64,000 bases of DNA from Nocardia fluminea (GCF_002846365.1 NZ_PJMW01000002.1:2046001-2110000); one strand, 5' to 3'; shown: positions 41,043 through 49,693, numbered from the stretch's first letter. The notes: a model not told the origin generated them from the sequence alone. Made by a program: numbers and translations.

Positions 41043-42542
41043 ATGGCGACAAGAGTGATCGGCGCGGCGGGTTTGGCTCGCGACCTCGGCCGGTGGCGCG
41101 ACCCCGACACCGGCGGCGATGCCGAACGCCGCCCGCACCGGCCCGCCTACCTGGCCCTGGCCGAAGCCATCCGCCTGCTGATCCACGACGGGCGCGCACC
41201 GCTCGGCGTCGCCCTGCCCAGCGAGCGTGATCTGGCGAGCACACTCGGCGTCAGCCGCACCACCATCACCTCCACCTATTCGCTGCTGCGCGAACACGGC
41301 TACCTGATCAGCCGCCAGGGCTCTCGCAGTACCGTGGCGCTGCCGCCCGCGATCCAGCACGACGGCGCCAAGCCCAGCCGCGGCATCATGGCCCTGATGG
41401 CGCAGCCGGAACTGCCGACCATCGACATGACCTACGCCGCGATGCCCGCGTCCCCCGAACTGCACGACGCGTATTCGATCGCGCTGCAAGGAATTCTGTC
41501 GTATCTCGGCACCCACGGCATGGACCCGGTCGGCATCCTCGCGCTGCGTGAGGCGCTGGCCCGCCGCTACACCGCGCGTGGACTGCCGACGGAGCCGGAG
41601 CAGATCCTGGTGACGCTCGGTGCGCAGCACGGACTCCGGCTGCTCCTCAACGTGCTCGCCTCACCCGGCGCCCGAGTGCTGATCGAGCATCCGTCCTACC
41701 CGAACGCCATCGAAGCCATCCGCGACGTCGGCGCCCGCCCCATCCCGATCCCGCTGCGTCCCGAGTTCCCCGACGCCGGGTGGGATCTCGAAGGTCTGCG
41801 CAGTACGGCGCGGCAGACCGCGGCCACGCTGGCCTACCTGGTTCCGGACTTCAACAACCCCACCGGACTGCTGCTCGGCGCCGAGGGTCGTGCCGAACTG
41901 GCCGCGATCGCCCGTGACACCAGGATGACCGTCGTCGTCGACGAGTCGATGGGTGAGCTGAACCTGTCGGACGGCACGATGCCCCCGCCGGTCGCCGCGT
42001 TCGCGAAGGGCTCCGAGATCGTCACCATCGGATCGGCGTCGAAGTCGTTCTGGGGTGGTCTGCGGGTCGGCTGGATCCGCACCGATCAGCCACTGATCAC
42101 CAAACTGCTCGGCATTCGCTCCACGGTCGACCTCGGCACCCCGGTGATGGATCAGCTGGCCACGGTCCACCTGCTCGAGAACGCCGAACCCATCCTCGAA
42201 CGCCGCCGCGAACAGTTGCGCACCCAGCGCACCGCGCTGCTCGACGCCGTCGCCGAAGATCTCCCCGGCTGGCACATCACGGTCGGTGCGGGCGGCATGT
42301 CGGTGTGGGCCCAGCTGCCGAGCCCGGTCTCCACCGCACTCGCCGCCACCGCGCCCAATCACGGCGTATTGCTCGCCGCCGGACCACGTTTCGGCGTGCA
42401 GGGCGCGTTCGAGCGTTTCGTCCGGCTGCCGTACACCCACCCCGAGGCCGAGCTGCGCATCGCCGTCAAATCCATCGCCGCGGCCTACGACGCGCTCACA
42501 CCCCGCGCCGCCGACCCGCTCCAGCCGCTCACCTGCTACTGA
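41043..42542 (+). CDS. MocR-type (GntR + aminotransferase-fold) transcriptional regulator
   Basis: 499 residues. GntR winged helix (about 30-100, LPSERDLASTLGVSRTTITS) joined to a class I aminotransferase-like domain (about 130-490) with VPDFNNPTGLLL, catalytic-type lysine in GSASKSFWGGLRVGW and a late Arg segment. MocR regulators bind PLP or a PLP adduct to control vitamin B6, amino acid or transporter genes. The upstream region has TCCA-N12-TGGA at about 41020-41039 as a possible operator. It is divergent from a small membrane protein gene, the likely target. Confidence 0.92.
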   Translation: MATRVIGAAGLARDLGRWRDPDTGGDAERRPHRPAYLALAEAIRLLIHDGRAPLGVALPSERDLASTLGVSRTTITSTYSLLREHGYLISRQGSRSTVALPPAIQHDGAKPSRGIMALMAQPELPTIDMTYAAMPASPELHDAYSIALQGILSYLGTHGMDPVGILALREALARRYTARGLPTEPEQILVTLGAQHGLRLLLNVLASPGARVLIEHPSYPNAIEAIRDVGARPIPIPLRPEFPDAGWDLEGLRSTARQTAATLAYLVPDFNNPTGLLLGAEGRAELAAIARDTRMTVVVDESMGELNLSDGTMPPPVAAFAKGSEIVTIGSASKSFWGGLRVGWIRTDQPLITKLLGIRSTVDLGTPVMDQLATVHLLENAEPILERRREQLRTQRTALLDAVAEDLPGWHITVGAGGMSVWAQLPSPVSTALAATAPNHGVLLAAGPRFGVQGAFERFVRLPYTHPEAELRIAVKSIAAAYDALTPRAADPLQPLTCY

Positions 42543-42858
42543 ACGCGCACGGGTTGTGCCCGGTGAAAGCCGGTTCGGGGCGGACGGTTTCGTATCCGGC
42601 CCCGAACATGAACAGCACCGAGGCCACCAATCCCACCGCGGTCAGCGGCACCGCGACGGCACCGCGTTCGGACGGATAGCGGAACAGCAGCACCAGCAAA
42701 CACAGCAGTGCGACGGCCGCGGCCAGCAGCAGCCCGGTCGCGAGCCCGTTGAGCACGCTCACCATCACCGGCACCGGAGCCGCACTGTGGCAATGGTTTT
42801 CGCCGATCTGCGCGGTGCGGGTGTCGAACAACCCCTCCGCCAGGATGAAGCACAGCAC
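42529..42858 (-). CDS. Small membrane protein with unclear start
   Basis: 109 residues from GTG 42858, with at least three hydrophobic helices (LATGLLLAAAVALLCLLVLL, AVPLTAVGLVASVLFMFGAG) and an end containing GHNPCAF. The frame continues upstream for about 40 codons of convincing membrane-type sequence (VPTALIAVTTFGAA) without an ATG, GTG or TTG before a stop inside the neighbouring terminator. The true start may be non-canonical. It overlaps the MocR gene end by 14 bp. Confidence 0.65.
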   Translation of the reverse strand: MLCFILAEGLFDTRTAQIGENHCHSAAPVPVMVSVLNGLATGLLLAAAVALLCLLVLLFRYPSERGAVAVPLTAVGLVASVLFMFGAGYETVRPEPAFTGHNPCAFSSR

Positions 42859-42930
42859 TGCCGCGCCGAAGGTGGTGACCGCGATGAGGGCGGTGGGTAC
42901 CTTCGGTGGGGTTCTGACGGTTCGGAACCT

Positions 42931-42973
42931 CGGCCTGTCGTCGATAGTGGAAAACTCTACCGACGACAGGCCG
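42931..42973 (-). terminator. Terminator downstream of the acyl-CoA racemase gene
   Basis: Perfect 13-bp inverted repeat CGGCCTGTCGTCG / CGACGACAGGCCG with a 17-nt loop, 5 nt beyond the stop at 42979. Confidence 0.8.
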
Positions 42974-42978
42974 CCGAA

Positions 42979-44076
42979 TCAGTCAGCCCAGACCGTTTCG
43001 ATCGGTGTCGCGACGTTCGGCGGGGGAGTGGGGGTGCCGCCCGGTGTGCGCGAGAAGCGCGGCGCGGGCGCGTGCTGAACCACACCGTCGATGTCGATCA
43101 GGCCGGTACGGGCCACGATGTGCGGGTTTTCGGTGGCTTCGGTGAAGGTCAGCACCGGGGTGGTGCAGGCGTCGGTGCCGTCGAAGATCGCGGCCCACTC
43201 GTCGCGGGTCTTGGTCAGGAACTTGTCGGTGAACAGCTTGCGCAGCTGTTCCTGCCCGTTCGGGTCGATCTGCATCGGCAGACCTTCCGGGTCGATCTCC
43301 AGTCCGGCCAGCAGTTCGGCGTAGAACTGCGGCTCGATCGCGCCGACGGCCATGTACTTGCCGTCGGAGGTCTCGTAGGTGTCGTAGAAGGCCATGCCGG
43401 TATCGAGCAGGTTGGTGCCGCGTTCGTCGGACCACAGACCGACCCCGCGCATACCCCAGATCATGTGGGAAAGGGCAAGCGCGCCATCGATCATCGCGGC
43501 GTCGATCACCTGACCCTTGCCGGAACTCTGCCGCTCCACCAGCGCGGCGAGCACGCCGAACACCAGGAACATCGAACCGCCACCGAAGTCGCCGACCATG
43601 TTGAGCGGCGGTACCGGGCGCTCACCCTTGCGCCCGATGGCGTTGAGCACACCGGTCAGCGAGATGTAGTTGATGTCGTGTCCCGCGCGATCGGCGAGCG
43701 GGCCGTGCTGGCCCCAGCCGGTCATCCGGCCGTACACCAGGCGCGGGTTGCGGGCCAGCGTGTCGTCCGGCCCGAGGCCCATGCGCTCGGTGACGCCGGG
43801 ACGGAAGCCCTCGAGCAGCACATCGGCCTTCTCGACCAGGTCGAGGATCTTGGCGACGTCGGCGGGGTCCTTCAGGTTCGCCTCGACGATCGTGCGCCCG
43901 CGCCACTGTGGGCGTTCCATGAAGCCGGGTAGCTGGTTCGGGCGCTGCACGCGCACCACGTCGGCGCCGAGGTCGGCCAGCAGCAGCGCGGCGTGCGGAC
44001 CTGGTCCGATGCCTGCCAACTCGATGACCTTGATGCCCGCAAGGGGCCCCTGCTTGGCGGTGGACTCCGTGCTCAC
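42979..44076 (-). CDS. mcr: CaiB/BaiF CoA-transferase family; alpha-methylacyl-CoA racemase-like
   Basis: 365 residues, class III CoA-transferase fold, closest in pattern to mycobacterial alpha-methylacyl-CoA racemase. Family motifs: GIKVIELAGIGPGPHAALLLADLGADVVRV, VLLEGFRPGVTERMGLGPD, the catalytic His of AGHDINYISLTG and catalytic Asp of MVGDFGGGSM, and a conserved Glu region near LLDTGMAFYDTYETSDG. The enzyme epimerises 2-methylacyl-CoA so branched and sterol side-chain acids can enter beta-oxidation. A perfect-stem terminator follows. Confidence 0.88.
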   Translation of the reverse strand: MSTESTAKQGPLAGIKVIELAGIGPGPHAALLLADLGADVVRVQRPNQLPGFMERPQWRGRTIVEANLKDPADVAKILDLVEKADVLLEGFRPGVTERMGLGPDDTLARNPRLVYGRMTGWGQHGPLADRAGHDINYISLTGVLNAIGRKGERPVPPLNMVGDFGGGSMFLVFGVLAALVERQSSGKGQVIDAAMIDGALALSHMIWGMRGVGLWSDERGTNLLDTGMAFYDTYETSDGKYMAVGAIEPQFYAELLAGLEIDPEGLPMQIDPNGQEQLRKLFTDKFLTKTRDEWAAIFDGTDACTTPVLTFTEATENPHIVARTGLIDIDGVVQHAPAPRFSRTPGGTPTPPPNVATPIETVWAD

Positions 44077-44150
44077 GCGGTGACCTCAGTTCGTCGTCGA
44101 ACGGTATTGACACTCCGACAATAGCGCTGGGGTGGCGGCTCGGGTAGACC

Positions 44151-44687
44151 ATGGGCGAGAATTCGCACGAGCGCGACTCGGCGCGGCAACGGGAGGACCC
44201 AGAAGTGGGCGTGTGGGGTGAGGTCGTTGTCGGCCTGGTCATTCTGGTCGGCATCGTCGGCGTGATCGTACCGATTCTGCCGGGAGTGATCCTCGTTTTC
44301 GCGGCGATCGCGGTGTGGGCGTTCATGACCGGCGGCGCGACGGCCTGGACGGTGCTGGCGGTCGCGACCGTCGCGCTGGTGCTCTCCGGCATCGTGAAAT
44401 ACACCTGGCCGGGTAAGCGGATGCGCGAAGCCGGGGTGTCGAACCGCGCGCTGCTGGCCGGCGCGGTGCTCGGCATCGCCGGATTCTTCGTGATCCCGAT
44501 CGTCGGCCTGTTCATCGGCTTCGTGCTCGGGGTGTACCTGGCCGAGCTGTACCGGTTGAAGACCAACGACCTGGCCTGGCCCGCGACGGTGCACGCGCTC
44601 GAGGGTGTCGGCCTGTCGATGCTGGTGGAGTTGTTCGGCGCGCTGATCGCGTCCGGCGTGTGGCTCACCGGGGCGATCATCAGCTGA
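44151..44687 (+). CDS. DUF456-family membrane protein
   Basis: 178 residues with about four to five membrane helices after a short polar N-terminus. The DUF456 pattern is visible: LVGIVGVIVPILPGVILVFAAI, then YTWPGKRMREAGVSNRALLAG and FVIPIVGLFIGFVLGVYLAEL. The family is uncharacterised. It ends exactly where the convergent amidohydrolase gene ends. Confidence 0.87.
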   Translation: MGENSHERDSARQREDPEVGVWGEVVVGLVILVGIVGVIVPILPGVILVFAAIAVWAFMTGGATAWTVLAVATVALVLSGIVKYTWPGKRMREAGVSNRALLAGAVLGIAGFFVIPIVGLFIGFVLGVYLAELYRLKTNDLAWPATVHALEGVGLSMLVELFGALIASGVWLTGAIIS

Positions 44688-45539
44688 TTAGTCGATGATC
44701 GGCAGCGGACGGGTGTGGTCGTCCGCGCCGGGGAGCTGGTTGCGCGGGATCGGGATGGTCGGGTTCTCGGCGCGGGGCAGCGGCTCCGGCTCCGGGCGCC
44801 GCACCGCGGGCAACCGGTAGAACTCGCGGGCGTTGTCCTCGAGCACCGCGTGGATATCGGAGCCGACCACCTGCGAGATCAGGTCCACATCGCGCTCCTC
44901 GAACGGCCGGCCGGCGCGCGTGCCGGGCAGATCGCTGCCGAACATCAGCGCACCCGGATTGACCGTGTGGATGCGCCGCAGCGTCTCGGCCACATCCATC
45001 TCGACCCGGCCGAACCCGGTCGCCTTCACCCTGGCGCCGCGGTCCACCAGGTCGAGCAGGTAGGGCAAACCCTCCTCGGACATGCCGAGATGGTCGATCG
45101 AGAGCGCCGGCAGCTTCGAGATCACCGGTTGCAGCGAGGCCAGCATCTGACCGTCGATGTAGAGCTCGACGTGCCAGCCCGCCAGTTCGTGAGCGCGCAA
45201 CGCCTGCAATGTCATCTCGGTGATGTCGGCGGCGGCGCGCTTGAGGTTGAACCGCAGGGCACGAACGCCCGCCCGGTTCAGCTCGAGGATCTCGTCGTCG
45301 GTGGCGTCGAGATCGAGCCGGGTCACGCCGACCCAGTCGGGACCGAGCGCGGCCAGCGCTGCCTTCAGGTACGTCTGATCAACGCCTTGGAAAGACGCGC
45401 TGACGACAGCACCGCCGCGAACATCGAAGTGCGCCATACGCTTTCGATAGTCATCGATCACGTAGGGCTCGGGGAGATAGCCTTCGTTCTCGATCAGCGG
45501 AAACCGCGGATCGATGATGTGGACGTGGGCATCGAACAC
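44688..45539 (-). CDS. Amidohydrolase-family (amidohydrolase 2) metal-dependent hydrolase
   Basis: 283 residues, TIM-barrel hydrolase. N-terminal HxH in MFDAHVHIIDPRFPLIENEG, metal His in LSIDHLGMSEEGL, and the late Asp in LMFGSDLPGTRAGRPF. The pattern resembles lactonase/decarboxylase members such as 2-pyrone-4,6-dicarboxylate hydrolase. The C-terminal 40 residues are Pro-rich and extra. Its substrate is not predictable. The upstream intergenic region holds large palindromes. Confidence 0.88.
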   Translation of the reverse strand: MFDAHVHIIDPRFPLIENEGYLPEPYVIDDYRKRMAHFDVRGGAVVSASFQGVDQTYLKAALAALGPDWVGVTRLDLDATDDEILELNRAGVRALRFNLKRAAADITEMTLQALRAHELAGWHVELYIDGQMLASLQPVISKLPALSIDHLGMSEEGLPYLLDLVDRGARVKATGFGRVEMDVAETLRRIHTVNPGALMFGSDLPGTRAGRPFEERDVDLISQVVGSDIHAVLEDNAREFYRLPAVRRPEPEPLPRAENPTIPIPRNQLPGADDHTRPLPIID

Positions 45540-45580
45540 AGCTTAAGAATGCCCTATCTTTGGAGCGCTGGCGCGCTCGA

Positions 45581-45689
45581 GTTCGCGGCCCCACCGGTCC
45601 CGCTGTTCAGACACCGTTGCTTGCTCCTTCGTCGCCTACGCAACGGCGCCTGAACAGCGGGACGGCCGCGAACCGCCGCTTCGCGGCGG
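45581..45689. repeat. Nested palindromic element (REP/MITE-like)
   Basis: Three matched arm pairs nest around one centre: GTTCGCGGCC (45581-45590) with GGCCGCGAAC (45664-45673); GTCCCGCTGTTCAG (45597-45610) with CTGAACAGCGGGAC (45650-45663); CCGTTGC (45614-45620) with GCAACGG (45640-45646). Adjacent is CCGCCGC-ttc-GCGGCGG (45673-45689). All 31 paired bases match. The space from 45540 to 45762 between the amidohydrolase start and the fprA stop holds no gene. Confidence 0.75.
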
Positions 45690-45762
45690 ACCCTCCTCGA
45701 GGTCGGGTCGTGCGGGGCTGGAAGTGCGGTCATGGCGGACCTATGGTGTGGTCGGCGGCAGC

Positions 45763-47151
45763 TCAGGCCTTGTTCGGCTCGGAGGCGCGCAGCATGTCCT
45801 CGCGCTCCACGACCTTCACGCGCTCACGGCCTTCGGGCTCGCCGAGGGCGCGCTCGTGGGCGTCGAGGCGGTACCAGCCTGCCCAGGTGGTGAACGGGAT
45901 GCCCTTGCCCTCGAGGAACTCGGTGACGGCGTCGAGCTCGGGCTTCGACGCGGGGGCGAAGGCCTTGGCGTCGTCGAGCAGGCAGGCGATGGTCTCGTTC
46001 GCGTCGCCCTTGGTGTGGCCGATGAGGCCGACCGGGCCGCGCTTGATCCAGCCGGTCACGTAGGTGGCGGGCATGAACCGGGCGTCGCCTTCGGCGGTGT
46101 CGTCGGCGATCACGCGACCGGCCTCGTTGGGCACCGTGCCCGCCTGATCGTCGAACGGCAGCTGGGTGACGTTCTGCGAGAGGTAGCCGACGGCGCGGTA
46201 CACAGCCTGGATGTCCCAGTCGGTGAAGTTGCCGGTGCCCTTGACGTTGCCGGTGCCGTCGAGCTGGGTGCGCTCGGTCTTGAGGCCGACGACCTTGCCG
46301 TCTTCGCCGAGGATCTCCGAGGGCGACTCGAAGAAGTGCAGGAACAGCTTGTGCGGGCGGTCGCCGTGGTCGCGGATGGCCCACTGCTCGAGGGTGTTGG
46401 CGACCATGTCGACCTGCTTGGAGTTACGGCGCGCGGCTTCGGAGCCCTCGTCGTAGTCGATGTCCTCGGGGTTGACGATGACCTCGATGGTCGGCGAGTG
46501 ATCGAGTTCGCGCAGCTCGAGGGGGGTGAACTTGGCCTGGGCGGGGCCGCGGCGGCCGAAGACGTGGACCTCGAGGGCCTTGTTGTTCTTGAGACCCTCG
46601 TAGACGTTCGGCGGGATCTCGGTCGGCAGCAGTTCGTCGCCGGTCTTGGCGAGCACGCGGGCCACGTCGAGGGCGACGTTGCCGACGCCGAGCACGGCGA
46701 CCTTCTCGGCGTCCAGCGGCCAGGAGCGGGGGACGTCGGGGTGGCCGTCGTACCAGGACACGAAGTCGGCGGCGCCGTAGGAGCCGTCGAGGTCGATGCC
46801 GGGGATGGCCAGGGCGCGGTCGGCGTTGGCGCCGGTGGAGAAGATGACGGCGTCGTAGAACTGGCGCAGGTCGTCGAGGTTGATGTCGGTGCCGTAGTCG
46901 ATGTTGCCGAGCAGGCGGACCTGGTCTTTGTCGAGGACCTTGTGCAGGGCGGTGATGATGCCCTTGATGCGCGGGTGGTCGGGGGCGACGCCGTAGCGGA
47001 TGAGACCGAAGGGCGCGGGCATGCGCTCGTAGAGGTCGATGCTCACGTCGGCATCGGACTTCATCAACGCGTCGGCGGCGTAGATACCGGCCGGTCCCGC
47101 ACCCACGATCGCAATGCGAAGTGGGCGAGTCGCTGCACTCTGTTCGGTCAT
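45763..47151 (-). CDS. fprA: FprA-type NADPH-ferredoxin/adrenodoxin reductase
   Basis: 462 residues. FAD site IVGAGPAGIYAADALMKSDADVSI near the N-terminus, LIRYGVAPDHPRIKG, the NADP site VLGVGNVALDVARVLAKTGDELL and a late TGWIKRGPVGLIGHTKGDA. It passes electrons from NADPH to ferredoxins, for example for cytochromes P450. ATG 47151 (MTEQSA) is used; GTG 47163 is an alternative. An IdeR-like palindrome about 45 nt upstream suggests iron control. Confidence 0.95.
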   Translation of the reverse strand: MTEQSAATRPLRIAIVGAGPAGIYAADALMKSDADVSIDLYERMPAPFGLIRYGVAPDHPRIKGIITALHKVLDKDQVRLLGNIDYGTDINLDDLRQFYDAVIFSTGANADRALAIPGIDLDGSYGAADFVSWYDGHPDVPRSWPLDAEKVAVLGVGNVALDVARVLAKTGDELLPTEIPPNVYEGLKNNKALEVHVFGRRGPAQAKFTPLELRELDHSPTIEVIVNPEDIDYDEGSEAARRNSKQVDMVANTLEQWAIRDHGDRPHKLFLHFFESPSEILGEDGKVVGLKTERTQLDGTGNVKGTGNFTDWDIQAVYRAVGYLSQNVTQLPFDDQAGTVPNEAGRVIADDTAEGDARFMPATYVTGWIKRGPVGLIGHTKGDANETIACLLDDAKAFAPASKPELDAVTEFLEGKGIPFTTWAGWYRLDAHERALGEPEGRERVKVVEREDMLRASEPNKA

Positions 47152-47194
47152 TTCTACGCGCACCCTTTGGTCGAGAACTGATTTGACGGCGTCA

Positions 47195-47212
47195 ACTTAG
47201 CTTAGGCTAAGT
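47195..47212. promoter_or_regulatory. Candidate iron-box (IdeR/DtxR-like) palindrome upstream of fprA
   Basis: ACTTAGC-ttag-GCTAAGT, a perfect 7-bp-arm palindrome containing TTAGGCTAA, the core of the IdeR box. The outer bases deviate from the consensus. A second short palindrome TTGAC-ggc-GTCAA is adjacent at 47183-47195. Confidence 0.5.
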
Positions 47213-47341
47213 CGGACATCCGCTTACTGGCAGCTGCCATCGACGTCGGCAGCCGACCGCAATCAAGGCGATTCTAGCTGCGGCGTTGCAGCCACCCGGC
47301 GCGCGGTGTAGCTGCCCGCGCGGGTCTGTCAGGATTACAGC

Positions 47342-47800
47342 ATGAACGAGGAGCAAACAGGCTCGGATGACCAGCCCGTAGTGGTGGATCAGACCGACAA
47401 GCGTTCCATCGTCCCGTTCGTCGCGGCCGCGGTGATCGCGATCATCGTGCTCATCGGCATCGTGGCGGGCGGATTGCTGTCGCCCGCTGAGAAAAATGTC
47501 ACAGAGGCCGACCGTCTCGCGGCCGCCGTCACCAACTATATCGACGCGCGCTCGCGCAGCGACCTCCGTCCGCCGACGGGTGTGGCCTGCCCCGGCTTCA
47601 GTGAAGAGTCCTCCGGCCTCGGCGAACAGCTCGGTGGCCCGAAATCCACTGTCACGATCGACGGCAAGGGTTTCGCGAACGCCACCGTCAACGGCGACCG
47701 CGCCAAGATCGACGCGGCGCTGGTGGTCAACGGCAACCCCGTGGCGAGCAACTGGAAACTGACCCGCGTCGACAGCGCGTGGCTGGTGTGCACCTTCTGA
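47342..47800 (+). CDS. Membrane-anchored small protein with extracytoplasmic domain
   Basis: 152 residues: acidic cytoplasmic N-terminus, one membrane helix (about 23-46, IVPFVAAAVIAIIVLIGIVAGGLL), then a DUF4878-like alpha+beta domain with AAAVTNYIDARSRSDLRPPTG and ending NWKLTRVDSAWLVCTF. The domain layout resembles the C-terminus of the large protein at 27909-31658 (helix then strand then W-x-V-C end), suggesting a shared fold. Function unknown. Followed by the SAM-IV riboswitch. Confidence 0.8.
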   Translation: MNEEQTGSDDQPVVVDQTDKRSIVPFVAAAVIAIIVLIGIVAGGLLSPAEKNVTEADRLAAAVTNYIDARSRSDLRPPTGVACPGFSEESSGLGEQLGGPKSTVTIDGKGFANATVNGDRAKIDAALVVNGNPVASNWKLTRVDSAWLVCTF

Positions 47801-47845
47801 ATCGTTTGACACGATGACCGGTGCCGAGGCAATCTCAGATCGCAA

Positions 47846-47923
47846 GGTCATGAGTGCCAGCGTCAAGCCCCGGCTCGCTGGTCGGCAACCCTCCTCCGCG
47901 GTGGGGTGCTCCGGGTGACGACC
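47846..47923 (+). ncRNA. SAM-IV riboswitch
   Basis: Core ggtcatgagtgccagcgtca through ccgggtgacgacc, with the ccccggct / ctccggg-type pairing, a GGCAACCCTCC junction and the closing ggtc/gacc pairing. This matches the SAM-IV aptamer described upstream of methionine genes in Actinomycetales. The core is given; flanking pseudoknot pairing probably extends to about 47960. It lies 59 nt before the rhodanese gene ATG and controls the rhodanese-metZ operon in response to S-adenosylmethionine. Confidence 0.88.
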
Positions 47924-47981
47924 TGGCCGTGTGTTCCGGAGTTCCGGCACGGCAAGAGCGGATTCACGCAGGAGGATCGAC

Positions 47982-48398
47982 ATGACTTACGCCGGCGACA
48001 TCACCCCTGAGAAGGCGTGGGAACTGCTCACCGAGCATCCCGGCGCCGTGCTGGTCGACGTGCGCACCGAAGGCGAGTGGGCACACATCGGCATTCCCGA
48101 CACCAGCTCCATCGACCGCCCGGCCCACTTCATCGAATGGGTCGACGGCACCGGCACCCGCAACCCGGAGTTCGGCGCGCAGCTCGAGAAGGCACTCGCC
48201 GGTCGCCCCGACGACGCACCGGTGGTGTTCCTGTGTCGCTCCGGTCAGCGTTCGGCGCACGCGGCGAACCTGGCGACGGCGGCGGGCGTGGCACCGTCCT
48301 ACAACGTGCTCGACGGTTTCGAAGGTGGTCCCGACGCGTTCGGTCAGCGCGGCAGCACCGGTTGGCGCGCTGTCGGCCTGCCGTGGCGTCAGGCATAA
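47982..48398 (+). CDS. Rhodanese-domain sulfurtransferase
   Basis: 138 residues, one rhodanese domain. Active-site loop CRSGQR with persulfide-forming Cys85; substrate-binding strand VLVDVRTEGEWAHIGIPD. It probably carries sulfane sulfur. ATG 47982 follows GGAGGA. It lies between the SAM-IV riboswitch and metZ, with 10 nt to the metZ start, so the three form a unit; the same pair (Rv0390-metZ) is recalled in M. tuberculosis. A supply of sulfide equivalents to MetZ is an attractive inference. Confidence 0.93.
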   Translation: MTYAGDITPEKAWELLTEHPGAVLVDVRTEGEWAHIGIPDTSSIDRPAHFIEWVDGTGTRNPEFGAQLEKALAGRPDDAPVVFLCRSGQRSAHAANLATAAGVAPSYNVLDGFEGGPDAFGQRGSTGWRAVGLPWRQA

Positions 48399-48408
48399 GG
48401 AGAAAAGC

Positions 48409-49617
48409 ATGATCACCGGTGGTTCGTTCGACAAGCCACTGCCCGAAGGCGTCGGTCCGGGCACGCTCGGTGTGCGTGGCGGCCTGCGCCGGTCCGGCTT
48501 CGATGAGACCTCCGAGGCGCTGTACCTGACCTCGGGCTTCGTCTACGAGAACGCCGAAGCCGCCGAGGCCGCGTTCACCGGCGACGTCGAGCACTTCGTC
48601 TACTCCCGTTTCGGCAATCCCACCGTCGCCATGTTCGAGGAGCGCATTCGCCTGCTCGACGGCGCCGAAGCGGCCTTCGCGACCGCGTCCGGGATGTCGG
48701 CGGTGTTCACCGCGCTCGGCGCCCTGCTGAAGGCGGGCGACCGCCTCGTCGCCGCTCGCAGCCTGTTCGGTTCCTGTTTCGTGGTCTGTAACGAGATCCT
48801 GCCGCGCTGGGGCATCGAGACCGTCTTCGTCGACGGCGACGACGTCGACCAGTGGGAGCAGGCCCTGTCGGTCCCCACCCAGGCCGTCTTCTTCGAGACC
48901 CCCGCCAACCCGATGCAGACCCTCGTCGATGTCCGCAAGGTCACCGAGCTCGCGCACGCGGCGGGCGCGAAGGTGGTGCTGGACAACGTCTTCGCCACCC
49001 CCCTGCTCCAGCGCGGCTTCGAGCTCGGCGCCGACGTGGTGGTCTATTCCGGCACCAAGCACATCGACGGCCAGGGCCGTGTCCTGGGCGGCGCCATCCT
49101 CGGCGCGCAGGACTACATCGACGGTCCCGTCAAAACCCTGATGCGCCACACCGGCCCCGCCCTGAGCCCGTTCAACGCCTGGACCCTGCTCAAGGGCCTG
49201 GAGACCATGCCGTTGCGCGTACGCCACTCCACCGAGTCGGCCCTGCGGGTGGCCGAGTTCCTGGAGACCAAGAACTCGGTCGACTGGGTGAAATACCCCT
49301 TCCTGGAATCACATCCACAACACGCGCTGGCCAAAGAACAGATGACCGGCGGCGGCACTGTCGTCACCTTCGCCCTCACCGGCGACGACGGCAAAAAACG
49401 AGCCTTCGAGGTCCTCAACCGCCTGCGCATCATCGACATCTCCAACAACCTCGGCGACGCCAAGACCATGATCACCCACCCCGCCACCACCACCCACCGA
49501 GCCATGGGCCCGGAGGGTCGCGCCTCGATCGGCCTGTCCGACGGGGTGGTCCGAATCTCGGTGGGCCTGGAAGACCTCGAAGATCTCCTCGGCGATCTCG
49601 ACCACGCCCTGAGCTAG
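48409..49617 (+). CDS. metZ: O-succinylhomoserine sulfhydrylase
   Basis: 402-residue Cys/Met-metabolism PLP enzyme. It makes homocysteine from O-succinylhomoserine (or O-acetylhomoserine) and sulfide. PLP lysine Lys217 in VVYSGTKHIDGQG, phosphate-binding ATASGMSAVFTAL, and the end MITHPATTTHRAMGPEGRASIG typical of this subfamily. ATG 48409 follows AAGGAG. Expression is predicted to be SAM-controlled through the upstream riboswitch. Confidence 0.95.
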   Translation: MITGGSFDKPLPEGVGPGTLGVRGGLRRSGFDETSEALYLTSGFVYENAEAAEAAFTGDVEHFVYSRFGNPTVAMFEERIRLLDGAEAAFATASGMSAVFTALGALLKAGDRLVAARSLFGSCFVVCNEILPRWGIETVFVDGDDVDQWEQALSVPTQAVFFETPANPMQTLVDVRKVTELAHAAGAKVVLDNVFATPLLQRGFELGADVVVYSGTKHIDGQGRVLGGAILGAQDYIDGPVKTLMRHTGPALSPFNAWTLLKGLETMPLRVRHSTESALRVAEFLETKNSVDWVKYPFLESHPQHALAKEQMTGGGTVVTFALTGDDGKKRAFEVLNRLRIIDISNNLGDAKTMITHPATTTHRAMGPEGRASIGLSDGVVRISVGLEDLEDLLGDLDHALS

Positions 49618-49693
49618 AGATTCACCGAGTGCACAGGGTCAGCCTGTTGGAATGAGCCATATCCGGCGGGCTTCCCTGTACGACTCGTAGGCG

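Noticed and set aside
45581-45689. Transposon terminal repeats bounding an insertion sequence
   Set aside because: The arms are too close together to enclose a transposase and no target duplication was seen; kept only as a possible REP/MITE-like element.
45724-47181. 485-codon Val/Gly/Asp-rich plus-strand frame
   Set aside because: Exact antisense of fprA, which has clear FAD and NADP motifs.
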